Shown: positions 36,925 to 47,809 of the stretch, piece after piece
Layout: every line of letters starts with the position of its first letter
How positions within the stretch are numbered: the first letter of the stretch is position 1
DNA from: Ceratobasidium sp. AG-K
Lineage: Eukaryota > Basidiomycota > Agaricomycetes > Cantharellales > Ceratobasidiaceae
Length of the DNA: 64,000 nt
Direction: 5' to 3'
NCBI GenBank assembly: GCA_037039685.1
Contig: JAWNGF010000003.1
Coordinates: 868,001 to 932,000 of the forward strand
The notes under the pieces: generated by a model
Database searches by the model: none
The model's input: only the letters and a program-made list of their open reading frames with translations
Told to the model about the DNA's origin: nothing
Made by a program: the position numbers and the translations under genes

Positions 36925-37096
36925 AATACTATTACTTGTTTATACTTTGGATATATTGCCTAGACAATCACACTCGCTTTTGTTGCTACAAATATTCTAG
37001 ATTCAAACTCCCAAAAGTACATCTCGTAATAGTCATAAACCCAAACGCCCAAGAATAAACCAGTTACAGTCGTAACAAAGCAGCCATCAAATCTCT

Positions 37097-39069
37097 TTAA
37101 TAGGGTGGTTGGTACACATGCTTCTCCCCTGGAGCAAAGTTCGTGACTGGAGGCGCCGCTCCGCTCGGCAAACCACTTCCACCGACAGATGGTGCCATCC
37201 CCCCATATACGCTCACGGGCGGAGGCGACTGAGGAGGATACATCGAGTCGTACCCACCATCGTGGGACGAAGGCTGATACACGGTCGATGGCGCTCGATC
37301 AGGCTGTGCCATGTTTGGCGCCGGTGGAGTGGACCACCTCGGTTGCGAGTTATTGCTGTCCACCTCGGGGTATCCCGCGTACCCAGTTGCGTTTAGACCC
37401 GAGGAAGGTGCGCTATCCGCATATCCCGACCACCTCGTGCTATTGTTAGTGCCACCTTGCATGGAGGCGACGCTCATCGAGAGCGGACGGGGGTGGCCTC
37501 CATCGCGGCGGGGAGAAGGCATAGAAACTGCTGCAGCTATCGCACCAGTACTGGAATGATCAGCTGGTTGGGGTTCGGGAAGGCCAGTGTATTGCGTTCC
37601 AGTGCCGCTGCCCGTACCAGAGGGACCAGGACTTGCAGGTCCAGGGGCAAAATAGGAGGCACCTGGGCCTTGGTGTTGAGCCATCGGAGTGAGGAACGGG
37701 TCACCCGTCCCGGGGGTAGGAGGGGTAGGCCCGGGGTTGTAAGCAGCTTGACTGTAATCGGGTTGGTTGTAGGCAGGCTGGTTATAAGGAGGCTGATCAT
37801 ATGCTGGATACTGCCCAGGTCCGGGCTCGATGGGAGCTGGAGCTGGCGTATTATTTGCTGCTTGCTTGCGCCGCCACATGACGATGATAAGAATGAGGAG
37901 CGCAATGGCAATAACTCCGGCAACGGTACCTCCGGCAATCGCTCCTACATTGGTAGAAGAGCCGCCAGAGTTGCTGTGAACATGCGAATGAGTCTACAGC
38001 CCAAAAACAGAGTGGTTGGAGCGTACAATGCAACATTACTCTCTACCGATCGAGTTGTCGTGGTAGTTCCTACGCCTCTAGTAGTAGTTCCCCCTGAACC
38101 ACCACCAGCAGAGGAGACTAGAGAAGTCCTAGTGACTTGAGGTGACGATAGCGAAGACTGGACTGAAGGCTGCGTCGGTTCGTCGCGAGTCGTTGGAGGA
38201 ACGGATGTAACGCTGGGCTCTGGAGGGGTAGGGACGGGCTGGGAAACAACGGAGGTCACGCTGGGTCGAGTAGAAGTTATGGTGGGCTGGTTGGGATCGC
38301 GGCACATTGGGTTATTTGTAGCATCGCGGTAGCAGATAAAGCCGCCCGCTAGAAACCGCCTAAGTACCCCTCGCGAACGAGAAACTCAAATCAACGTACG
38401 ACAGCAGAAATCATCTCCCGAACAAGGCAAGTAACCTGCAGTAGTGCAAGTCGGACCAGACGTGCAGGTTTGGCCGGTTGGACAGCATCCAAGCTTCCCA
38501 TTGACAATAACACAGTCATTCCTAGGTCAATTATTAGGTAAATCAGCCGGGTTATTACAGCTAACATACTCACCCGCTGTCGCAACAACTGCCACCCCTG
38601 CAGCAATTCTGGTCTTTATCACAGCAGCCCTTTGAGTATTCATCAGCTTAACGGCCCGCAAATACAAAGGAAGACCTACCGCATCGTCGCACCCATTTTC
38701 AGAGAGCTGACAGCACCCGGATGCGTAACACCACCGTCCAGCGCCGCAACACCTACCACCACCACAACATCTTCCACCGATAGGACAACATATCCCAGCA
38801 TCATTGGGGCACGCCCCAAAGCCAGTATCGCAAGCTTGGCGCTCGAAGACTCGTCTCAATTCGGAGAAGCCGGTTTGCGCAGAGCCAAAGTCGAACAGTT
38901 GCTGGTCGAACCCAGACTTTCTTGCGCGGGGGGTCATGACCGTAACATTCTTGGGAACGACCAGAAGCTCCGCCATCGCATGGCCAGGTGCCAGTAGGTC
39001 AAGTGCAGCGACAGACGACAGTATCGTCGCCGACACGCACGACAGGATTCCAATACCAGAGAACCTCAT
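37097..39069 (-). CDS. Cys-rich single-pass surface protein, array copy 1
   Basis: Signal peptide MRFSGIGILSCVSATILSSV, then a conserved stretch FDQQLFDFGSAQTGFSELRR and a Cys-rich module: CDTGFGACPNDAGICCPIGG, RCCGGGRCCGAGRWCYASGC. A further small Cys exon (GKLGCCPTGQTCTSGPTC) and a Ser/Thr/Pro stalk (VTSVVSQPVPTPPEPSVTSV) follow. Next are the membrane segment NVGAIAGGTVAGVIAIALLI with basic MWRRK, and a Pro/Tyr/Gly-rich cytosolic tail of about 250 residues (YDQPPYNQPAYNQPDYSQ; ending VYQPPY at 37097). The Cys spacing recalls granulin-like or chitin-binding modules, but no known domain is clear. It is the first of three tandem copies on this strand. A cell-wall or adhesion sensor role is possible, unproven. 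Confidence 0.78.
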
Positions 39070-40104
39070 CGAAGGGAGGATCGAGGGGTAATTTTCTCTT
39101 GAGGCATTGTTCGAGGGTATTTCAATGGCGGGTGCATTGCAGATTGGCGCCTGTCAGTTCGTATTTACTCCGAGCCAAGGCAGCCTGACACCGTTGGTGC
39201 CTGGATGCTGTGGAATCACGTGCTTGCTTTTGCCTTTCGTGCAACCGCCCGTCACACCTTTGCTCAACCTTACTCTTCCGCTCGTTGCTTATTTACTTCT
39301 TTGTTTCGTTTCATGTGTTTTAAAACTCGCGTTCTTTTAGCTTCTAAACGCATTTAAAAATGCGTAATTACGTACGATTCACTCGGACAGCCGTTCAGGC
39401 CCGAATGAGTCATTTCAGGTAATAATTGTGGTCGGTGAGTGGGGCATCAATATGCCGGTGGATCTAGATTCCCCCTAGCGCCCATGGCGCTAGCAGGAAT
39501 ACCCCCCACGCCAATTGACATTGTACTTCCCCTCGTAGATGCACTCCAAGGCATTACTGCAGTGTACACGTGTGATTCCCGAGAATCCTAACCCGTACTT
39601 GCGCGGCATCCCCAGCCTACCATTAGTGATCCCGGATCAGGCTATGCTGCAATCTCTTCCCCATGTTTCCTGTTCCGCCGATGGTTAAAGGGCCTGTTGC
39701 GGCCCTCAAGGGAGTGTGCATCGGAGGGGTCGGGTGGCACATTAAAGGCTCCCTCATGGTAGCCGGCATACATTCGGTTCGTATTTCAAGTTGGTGAGAA
39801 TCACCGAAATGGCACACCGAAATTATCCGAATCGCGATTAATGTGCATGATTCGCCGTTTTGGACGTAAACGGGATATTGCACGCATATAGCCTTTACAC
39901 CCGAAAATTTCATTAATAATTAATTTGGGCGTGTCAGTTAGCACTAGGAAGACAGCGCCAGCTGCTCTATTTTTGACCTATGCATCAGGCTCAGGCCGTC
40001 TAAATAAGTACAAGCTTTTGTAATACATTATTTACATTACAGCATAGACCGGGATCCCAAAATAAAGCGACGTCCCAAGCATCAGTAGAAATCATCAAAT
40101 GTCT
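39070..40104. other. Intergenic region between array copies 1 and 2
   Basis: No supported gene. The part from about 39740 to 40104 is the 3' flank of copy 2 and recurs downstream of copy 3 (see repeat). A short palindrome (CTAGCGCC-CAT-GGCGCTAG) lies at 39475-39493. Confidence 0.5.
39740..40104. repeat. Array unit 3' flank, first copy
   Basis: Diverged direct copy of 43340-43699. Shared blocks include GTAGCCGGCAT, GATGTGCATG, GTAAACGGGAT and TGCACGCATATAGCCT in the same order. Both lie just 3' of array genes 2 and 3, showing that the tandem duplication took in the gene plus its flank. Confidence 0.75.
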
Positions 40105-42345
40105 TTAGTATGGTGGTCGGTACACGTGCTTCTCGCCTGGAGCAAAGTTGGCCGCTGAAGCTGGAGGTGCTGCCCCACTTGGCAAACCACTCCCGCCAAC
40201 AGATGGTGCCATTCCACCATACGCACTCATAGGCGCAGGTGACGGAGGAGGAGGATACATATCGTCGTAAGCAGCACCATCATGAGATGATGGTTGATAC
40301 ACAGTCGACGGGGCTCGATCATACTGTGGTACGTTTAGAGCTGGAGGAGCGGGTGACCACCTCGGTTGTGAGGTGTTGTTCTCGACTTCAGGGTATCCTG
40401 CATATCCAGCAGCATTCAGGCCCGATGAAGGCGTGCTATCCGCATATCCCGACCATCTCGTGCTATTATTAGCACCGCCTTGCATAGAGGTGGCCGTCAT
40501 CGGGAGTGGACGAGGGTGGGCTCCGTCGCGGCGGGGAGAAGGCATGGAAACCACTCCAGCGATAGCACCGGCGCCCGAATCATCAGCTTGCTGGGGTTCG
40601 GGAAGACCAGTATACTGCGTTCCAGCGCCGCTGTCTGTACCCGAAGGTCCAGGACTCGTATGCCTCGCGTCGAAATATGAAGCGCCCACGCCTTGGTGTT
40701 GAGCCATATTAGGTGTGAGGAAGGGATTGCCTGTGCCAGGAGTAGGCGGAGCGAGCCCGGGGTGATGAACAGGTTGACTGTAGGTGGGCCGTATGGGGAT
40801 GGGCTGCCAATGGTCATAAGGCCGTTCGTGGGCAGACTGGTTATATGCGAAGTCCGGTTCAGGCTCTGGTCCAGTAGGAGCTGGAGTATAGTCCCCACGT
40901 CTGCGACGCCAGATGATAAGGATGACAATAAGGATCCCGATGGCGACGACTCCGGCAACAGTGCCACCTGCGATCGCCCCTATATTGACGGAGGGGCTGT
41001 TGGAGTTACTGAAGACGTAGTCAGAGTGAGTATTCTGTTTCAGTCAACATGTCTGGGTGTTTGAAACATACATCGCTGCATTAGACCCAGTCGTCTCGGT
41101 AGTTATGGCGCCTCCTTCGACAGAGGACCCTCGAACGGGACTGGATCGAGAAGAAACTTGGGGCGCTGTGGTCACAATGGCCCTAGTTGTCACTGGCGGC
41201 CGTGTTGATAAGGGTGTAGTACTTTGTTGGGTAGAGGTGGGAGTTGGGGTTGGGGTTGGGGTTGGGGTTGGCTCGGGGTTTGTGTAAGTGATACCTGGTG
41301 TCGAGGCTATGCTGGTATCCGGAGAAGTGGAGGTTGTGCTGGGTCCGGCGGGGATAGAGGACGTGCTAGTATCAGGAGGAGCGGACGTCGTGCTAGTATC
41401 AGAAGGTGAGGAGGTTGTGCTTGTGTTGGGAGTAGAGGTTGTACGCGTATCAGGAGGGGCGGAGGTTGTGCTCGTGTCAGGAGTGGAAGATGCACTCGTA
41501 TCGAGGGGAACAGAGGTTGTACTTTGTTCGTTGGGAGTCGTCGAAGTTGTAATCGAATCGTTGGGGTTACGGCACGTCGGATTGTTGGCAGCATCGCGGT
41601 AGCAGGCATAGCCACTTGCTGGAATGTTGTGAGTACTTATGAAGTTGGGGTAAACTGGATCGACCTACGGCAGCAGAAATTCTCTCCGGGGCAGGGGACA
41701 TAGCCAGTATTGGTGCAGGTTGGACCTGAAGTGCACGTTTGCCCGGTTGGACAGCATCCAACTTTCCCGTTAATGACAACGCACTCGTTACTGAAATGAT
41801 TCCGAGGTAAAGTAGTTGTATGTTTAATAACTAAGATTCTCACCCGCTATCGCAGCAGCTCCCACCGCTACAGCAATTCTGGCCTTTTGCACAGCATCCC
41901 TATGAACAGTAATTACTTAGAACTAAATGACCCAATGGCAGAGAAACCAACCCACTGCGCCGTCACACCCGTCCTCCGTAAGCTGGCAACATCCGTTCCC
42001 ATAACACCACCGCCCAGTGCCACAACACCTACCACCGCCACAGCACCTTCCACCTAATGGGCAGCACACTCCAGCATCGTTAGGACATGAGCCGTAGCCA
42101 GTCTGACAAGCCTGACGCTCAAAAACTCGTTTCAGTTCGGAGAAGCCCGTTCGTGCGGAGCCAAAGTCGAACAGTTGCTGGTCGAACCCAGGTTTTCTTG
42201 CGCGAGGAGTCATAATCGTAACATTATTGGGGATAACTAAGAGTTCAGCCATCGCATGACCAGTTCCCAGTAGGTCAAGCGAAGCAACAGGCGACATCGA
42301 CATCGTTGAGATGTATGCCAGTGTTGCAATATCGAAGAACCTCAT
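40105..42345 (-). CDS. Cys-rich single-pass surface protein, array copy 2
   Basis: Second copy. Signal peptide MRFFDIATLAYISTMSMSPV, conserved FDQQLFDFGSARTGFSELKR, the Cys module CQTGYGSCPNDAGVCCPLGG then RCCGGGRCCGTGRWCYGNGC, a second Cys exon with VINGKVGCCPTGQTCTSGPT, and a much longer Thr/Ser/Pro stalk than its neighbours. The membrane segment is IGAIAGGTVAGVVAIGIL with RRRR, and the tail ends VYRPPY at 40105. Same exon plan as copies 1 and 3, closest to copy 3 (near-identical tail stretches GYPEVENNTSQPRWSPAPPA). The stalk holds a (Pro-Thr)n run and a 30-nt period repeat, annotated separately. Confidence 0.78.
41228..41530. repeat. Stalk minisatellite in array copy 2
   Basis: A GGTTGG/GGGGTT run (about 41236-41272) encodes Pro-Thr repeats on the minus strand. 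It is followed by a ~30-nt periodic repeat encoding variants of TSTTSAPPD. Array copy 3 has only a few of these units and copy 1 a different stalk, so this region changes length between paralogues. Confidence 0.7.
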
Positions 42346-42578
42346 TGGTGAGGGGGGAGATCATTAGTTTTCTCAGGGCGTCTTTCGAGGGTATTTCTAT
42401 TACGGCGAGTGAATTGTTGATCGGACGTCTGACCGTGACGGTCCCGCATCCAGCCGTGATGCTGTGTGAGATCACGTGTTACCTACTCGGCTTGCCCTTT
42501 GTCCTCGAGTGTAGCAATGGTCCAAAGCCGTTTTGGGTAATTTAAGCGATATAGTGGGACTTCAACGGAACATCCCTT

Positions 42579-42830
42579 TCATAGCCTCCCTGATGCCCGG
42601 AGCGCAGGAAATACACCCCCTACCCCAAATGCCACCAAGGCAGCAATAATGTGCTTCCCGAAGCAGATGCACTGAAGCACTCGCGCGATCTTCGGACGAC
42701 CTGATTGTGCATGGGCAGCATTTCTACGAGCCAATGGGGCGGTGCCCCCGCACTTCATCAACGTACTGCCCATCTTGCCGACGTTCGATAGCCTAATCTC
42801 GTGAGTAGGACTGTCAATCGGCGTAGCCAC
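42579..42830 (-). pseudogene. Decayed tail-anchored protein gene (array partner)
   Basis: The C-terminal part VLQCICFGKHIIAALVAFGV plus GGVFPALRASGRL matches the intact small protein at 46006-46329 (ECICYGKYIIVTLVVFGVGG). The N-terminal half is scrambled, has lost the ERAPLLP start, and reads GKMGSTLMKCGGTAPLARRN instead. Same strand and same place relative to its array gene as the intact one. Confidence 0.6.
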
Positions 42831-43339
42831 CTACACAGGGATGGACAAATGGACAATGTATTTAACTCAACGGCCTACCTACCCGAACAAAGTGGTACAG
42901 GCGGCAATGCAACTATCAAACCTTTTGGGTTACGCAATGCTACAATCGGTTATCCCTGGGACTTCAGCGATCAAAAGCGTCATCGGTGAGGTCCGAACGG
43001 CGAGTGTCAAGCTTAAACGTCGGGTGAGTAATATGCATTGACTGTTGCTCCAACTCGTGCTAGATGGTATTTCAACCGCTGGAGCATGTATACAATGGTG
43101 ACAAGAAGTACTTGTTCAATGAATTTAAATTAAATCATCTAATCTATGCATTTGGCATTTACATGTCTGGAACAGCTAAACCAAACAGGCGTATCGGCCG
43201 GAAAGTAGCAGGTAAGCTTTACATACATGTAAAGCGTGTATGGCTCACCGCGATTTTGAGTAGATGACGGCTCACCTAAGTTTGGATGGGTGTTTTTCAC
43301 TGTGCCTTCAAGGGAACATATATCGAAGAGGAGCGTGGC
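42831..43339. other. Unassigned region, possible unrelated coding fragment
   Basis: Two plus-strand ORF pieces, 42841-43041 (AAMQLSNLLGYAMLQSVIPG) and 43064-43267 (FQPLEHVYNGDKKYLFNEFK), could be neighbouring exons, but I recognise no family and no clear joining intron. This stretch has no counterpart in the first array unit, so it may be an insertion. Confidence 0.25.
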
Positions 43340-43699
43340 ACAGTAAGGGCTTCCTCGTAGTAGCCGGCATGACTTTGAACCGCGTTTCTGGTTGGGAAGA
43401 GTCCCTGAAATGGCGCATTTAAATTACCCGAATCACGATTGATGTGCATGGTTCACCGCTTTGCTAGATGTAAACGGGATGCTGCACGCATATAGCCTCT
43501 AGACTCCCCCCAAATTTTGTAATTTGGGTGCACCAGCTATTAGGATGGCTCCAGTCGCTCTATTCTTATCCCGCAAACCAGATTCAAGCCGTCTAAATAA
43601 GTAAAAGCTTCCATAATACACTATATACATTACAGCGAAGATCAAGATCCCAAGTAAAACATTGTCCCAAGAAGCAATGGAAATCATCATCAAATGTAT
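43340..43699. repeat. Array unit 3' flank, second copy
   Basis: Diverged direct copy of 39740-40104; see there. It sits just 3' of array copy 3. Confidence 0.75.
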
Positions 43700-45764
43700 T
43701 TAGTACGGTGGTGGAGCAAAATTGGTTGATGGAGCCGGAGGTGCTGCACCACTTGGCAAACCGCTCCCACCAACAGATGGTGTAATTCCACCATGCACAC
43801 TCACTGGCGGAGGCGACATACCAGGAGGGTAAATGTCGTCGTAAGCAGCACCACCATGAGATGATGGTTGATACACAGTCGACGGGGCTCGATCATGCTG
43901 AAGCACGTTTAGAGCTGGAGGAGCGGGTGACCACCTCGGTTGTGAGGTGTTGTTCTCGACTTCAGGGTATCCTGCATATCCAGCAGCATTCAGGCCCGAT
44001 GAAGGCGTGCTATCCGCATATCCCGACCACCTCGTGCTACTATTGGCATCCCCTTGCATAGAAGTGACCGACATTGGGAGCGGACGGGGGTGAGCCCCGT
44101 CGCGACGCGGGGAAGGTACCACAGACACGCCAGCCAAAGCAACGGCACCGGTACCTGAATAATCGGGTTGCTGAGGTTCAGGAAGACCAGTATACTGCGT
44201 TTCAGTGCCGGTATTGACACCCGAGGGTCCAGGAGTCGCATGCCCGGCGTCGAAATAAGAGGCGCGTACGGCTCCGTGTTGAGCCATATTGGGTGTGAGG
44301 AATGGATCGCCGATTCCAGGGGTAGGCGGGGCGGCTCCGGGGTGATGAGCGGCTTGGCTGCGAATAGGCCGCCTGGGGATAGGCTGCCAATGGTCATAAG
44401 GCCGTTCGTGGGCAGACTGGTTGTATGCGAAGTCTGGCTCCTGCTCCTGCTCCTGACCCGGCCCAGTAGGGGCTTGCGTGTAATCTGCACGTCTCCGGCG
44501 CCAGACAATTAAGATGAGAACAAGTACCCCAATGGCAATGACCCCGGCAACGGTGCCACCTGCGATTGCACCTATATTGACGGAGGGGCTGTTGGAGTTA
44601 CTGAAGACGTAGTCAGAGTGAGTATTCTGTTTCAATCAACATGTCTAGGTGTTTGAAACATACATCGCTGCATTAGACCCAGTCGTCTCGGTAGTTATAG
44701 CGCCTCCTTCGACAGAAGACCCTCGGACGGGGCTGGATCGAGAAGAAACTTGGGGCGCTGTGGTCACAACGGCCCTAGTTGTCACCGGCGGCAGCGTTGA
44801 GACGGATGTGGTAATTTGCTCTGTGGACGTGTGGGTTAGGGTTGGCTCGGAGGTGGTGGAAGTAATGTCTGGGGTGGAGGTTGTGCTGGGTTCGGCAGGG
44901 GTAGAGGATGTGCTAATATCAGGAGCTGTGGAAGTTGTGCTTTGTCCGGTAGGAGTAGTTGATGTTGTAACAGAATCGCTGGGGTAGCGGCACCTCGGCT
45001 CGTTGCCAAGATCACGATAGCAGATAGTGCCGCTCGCTACAATTTTGTGAGTATACTCGAAGTCGAGGTATGTTGTATCGACCTACGACAGCAGAAATTT
45101 TCCCCTTGGCAGGGGGTATACCCAGTTCTAGTGCAGGTCGGTTCGGAAGTACAGGTCTGGCCGGTTGGGCAGCATCCAGGCCTGCCACCGATGACAACGC
45201 ACTCGTTGCTGAAATGATTCCGAGGTAAATCAGATGTATCTCCAATGAACCATGATGCTCACCCACTATCGCAACAACTACCACCAGTGCAGCACTTCTG
45301 ACCTTTTGTACAGCACCCCTGTTGGCAGAAATTATTTATAGCCAAATAGCCCTGGAAGGGGAAAACCAACTCACCGTGCCATCGCATCCATCCTCCGTCG
45401 CGTCGCAGCATCGATTACTATAACACCACATCCCAGAGCCACAACACCTACCGCCGCCGCAGCACCTTCCACCTAATGGGCAGCACACTCCAGCATCGTT
45501 GGGACATGACCCAGTGCCTGTCTCGCAGGCCTGGCGTTCGAAAACCCGTCTCAGCTCCGAGAAGCCCGTTCGTGCGGAGCCAAAGTCGAACAGTTGCTGG
45601 TCGAACCCAGGTTTTTTTGCGCGGGGGGTCATAATCGTAATATTAGTGGGGATAACTAGGAGCTCTGCCACCGCGTGGTCAGGTCTCAATGGTTCGAGTG
45701 AAGCAAAGGATGACCGCAACATTGTCGACACGCATGCCAGCGTTCCGATATTGAAGAACCTCAT
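43700..45764 (-). CDS. Cys-rich single-pass surface protein, array copy 3
   Basis: Third copy. Signal peptide MRFFNIGTLACVSTMLRSSF, conserved FDQQLFDFGSARTGFSELRR, Cys module CETGTGSCPNDAGVCCPLGG, RCCGGGRCCGSGMWCYSNRC. A short Thr/Pro stalk precedes the membrane segment IGAIAGGTVAGVIAIGVLVL with RRRR, and the Pro-rich tail reads PFLTPNMAQHGAVRAS ... TNFAPPPY. Unlike copies 1 and 2 it lacks the GEKHVY motif just before the final PPY. The extracellular and stalk exons contain short stretches almost identical to copy 2 at the nucleotide level (around 41000-41200 and 44580-44790), a sign of recent duplication or conversion. Confidence 0.78.
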
Positions 45765-46005
45765 TGGCGGAGGAGGGGAGGGGGATTAGTTTTCACAAGG
45801 TACCTTTCGAGGCTATTTCTACTACAGCAAATACATTATTGATCGGACGTCTGGCCGTCTGCATATGCATCCAGCCTTGATGCTGTGTGAGATCACGTGT
45901 TGCCTTCTCGGCTAGCCGTTTATCCCCGAGTATGGGAATAGTCCAAACCCCTTTTGAGTAATTTACAGCGAAATAATGTACCGGTACTTCAACGGAACAT
46001 CCCTT

Positions 46006-46329
46006 TCATAGCCTGCCTGATGCCCAGAGCGCGATAAATATGCCCCCTACCCCAAACACTACTAAGGTGACAATTATGTACTTTCCATAACAGATACACT
46101 CGGATATGAGGCACTCGCGTGTGAACTTCGGAAGGCCCGATTTGTGCACTGGCGGCATTTCATCCAGCCAATGGGGCGGTGCCGCTGCCGCTTCGTCGCC
46201 GTCCTGCCCGCCTTGGCGGGGTTCGTAGAGTTTGTTACGGCACCCAGAAGGGAATCGTATTGGGGGAGGAGCAATGCGATGTGCCGCATGAACGTCTTGA
46301 GGCAATAGGGGTGCTCGTTCGGAATTCAT
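46006..46329 (-). CDS. Small tail-anchored membrane protein
   Basis: Single exon, 107 residues, starting MNSERAPLLPQDVHAAHRIA. ERAPLL fits an acidic dileucine sorting signal of the kind used by vacuolar/endosomal proteins. The middle is hydrophilic (WLDEMPPVHKSGLPKFT). The only membrane segment is at the C-terminus: ISECICYGKYIIVTLVVFGV followed by GGIFIALWASGRL. No family recognised. A decayed relative at 42579-42830 holds the same position beside array copy 2, so this gene was part of the tandemly duplicated unit. Confidence 0.6.
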   Translation of the reverse strand: MNSERAPLLPQDVHAAHRIAPPPIRFPSGCRNKLYEPRQGGQDGDEAAAAPPHWLDEMPPVHKSGLPKFTRECLISECICYGKYIIVTLVVFGVGGIFIALWASGRL

Positions 46330-46935
46330 CGCCAGGTTATATCTAGGATTATGTTAGTAGGAAGATGCTGTAGTACCTTCGCCCAAGCTCTATGACTTAC
46401 GCTCGTCAGTGATGATATGGTACAGAGTAAGTCTACACTCGCAGCTACTGTCGTGCCGTGAGTCTTAAATTTGATGACGTCAGCAGTACCAAGGATCGGG
46501 TGCATGCATCGTCGTTGTCTGCGATACAAAGCAGTGCTAAGAGAATATGTTACCTCTTAGGCTAGAGCCATGAAATATTTATATATCAGGGCAATTTAAG
46601 CTGAAGAACGATGCGCATCTACAACGAAGGCGGGGCATCAATACGTACACTGAGGATTCATGAGAGGCCGGATTACATTGCACACAGCCACGATCCAAGG
46701 CTCGATTCAGAGCTTACTCCATGGGTATGTAACGTCAATGCATCCCTGTAAGAGTACTTGAAATAATTGCCGTTTCAAGTATCACCGAGTTCTCTGGAAC
46801 TATGTAGCACCAGCATGCCACTCTGACACATCCAATCCCTTCCGGCATTCGGAATTTGCATCCGAGTATCTGTCATCGTCGCCGCTGCCGCTGCCGCCCC
46901 GCCCTCTTTCTCGAAACATAAAATAACACGAAATC
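46330..46935. other. Intergenic region upstream of RPS19
   Basis: Divergent promoter region. No gene or TATA box recognised; pyrimidine-rich sequence lies near 46885-46915, as is common for ribosomal-protein start regions. Confidence 0.4.
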
Positions 46936-47557
46936 ATGCCGGGTGTACGTGACATCAGGTGGGCAGAACTACCTACTGCTGATGCTTAGCAGGAGGCGGG
47001 AGATAGGAGGAAGGGTTAACACTGACAAACGAATCAACTATACAGCGCCGATGCATTCATCACGGCCTATGCGTCCCATCTCAAGCGCTCGGGCAAGCTC
47101 GAGGTCCCCATCTGGGTAGATCTCGTCAAGACTGGCGCGTACAAGGAGCTTGCGCCGTATGATCCTGACTGGTACTATATCCGTGCTGGTGCGTCTTGGA
47201 GCCTATCACTCTATGTCTTGTTAGCTAATGCATTGTGGATAGCTGCCGTCGCGCGACACATCTACCTCCGAAAGCACGTCGGAGTCGGCCAACTTGCCAA
47301 GCTCCATGGTGGCCGAAACCGCAGGGGTAACCGCCCATCACACCACGGTGATGCGAGCACCAACGTTCAACGCAAGGTGGGCTCTTTGTGAAGCCACAGC
47401 CTCTTCTTCATATTTTAACTTAAATTCGACAATTAGGTCTGCCAATCCCTAGAGAAGATCGGTGTCCTTGAGCACGCTCCTGATGGTGGCCGCCGAATTT
47501 CTCAAGACGGCATGCGTGACCTTGACCGTATTGCGACTGCTGTCGTCGAGGCTGCCA

Positions 47558-47591
<34 letters not shown>

Positions 47592-47616
47592 AGCCGCTGA
47601 GGAAGAAGAAGAGTAG
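46936..47616 (+). CDS. RPS19: 40S ribosomal protein S19 with long acidic tail
   Basis: Small-subunit ribosomal protein. Starts MPGVRDISADAFITAYASHL; the first intron falls after codon 7. The core shows [60 protein letters not shown] and VCQSLEKIGVLEHAPDGGRR. After RDLDRIATAVVEAAK the protein runs into about 18 residues, nearly all Glu, encoded by GAG/GAA repeats, before the stop at 47616. S19 of yeast ends shortly after this point, so the acidic tail is an extension. Introns near 46957-47042, 47192-47241 and 47376-47436. Confidence 0.95.
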
Positions 47617-47809
47617 ATCGTTTCGCTGATGTACGTTTCCCTTCATTGTGTCCCGCTCTGTACTCTCATGCATGTCTATGTATGCTCTATGGCACGAAAA
47701 GTGATATGCGCGCAATATCCATTTGCGTTTTCATTGTGAATGATTTTGTTTTGTGCTTGAATGAACGGTCAACTAGTGCTTTGTCCGATGGAACAGGATA
47801 TCGTTACGG

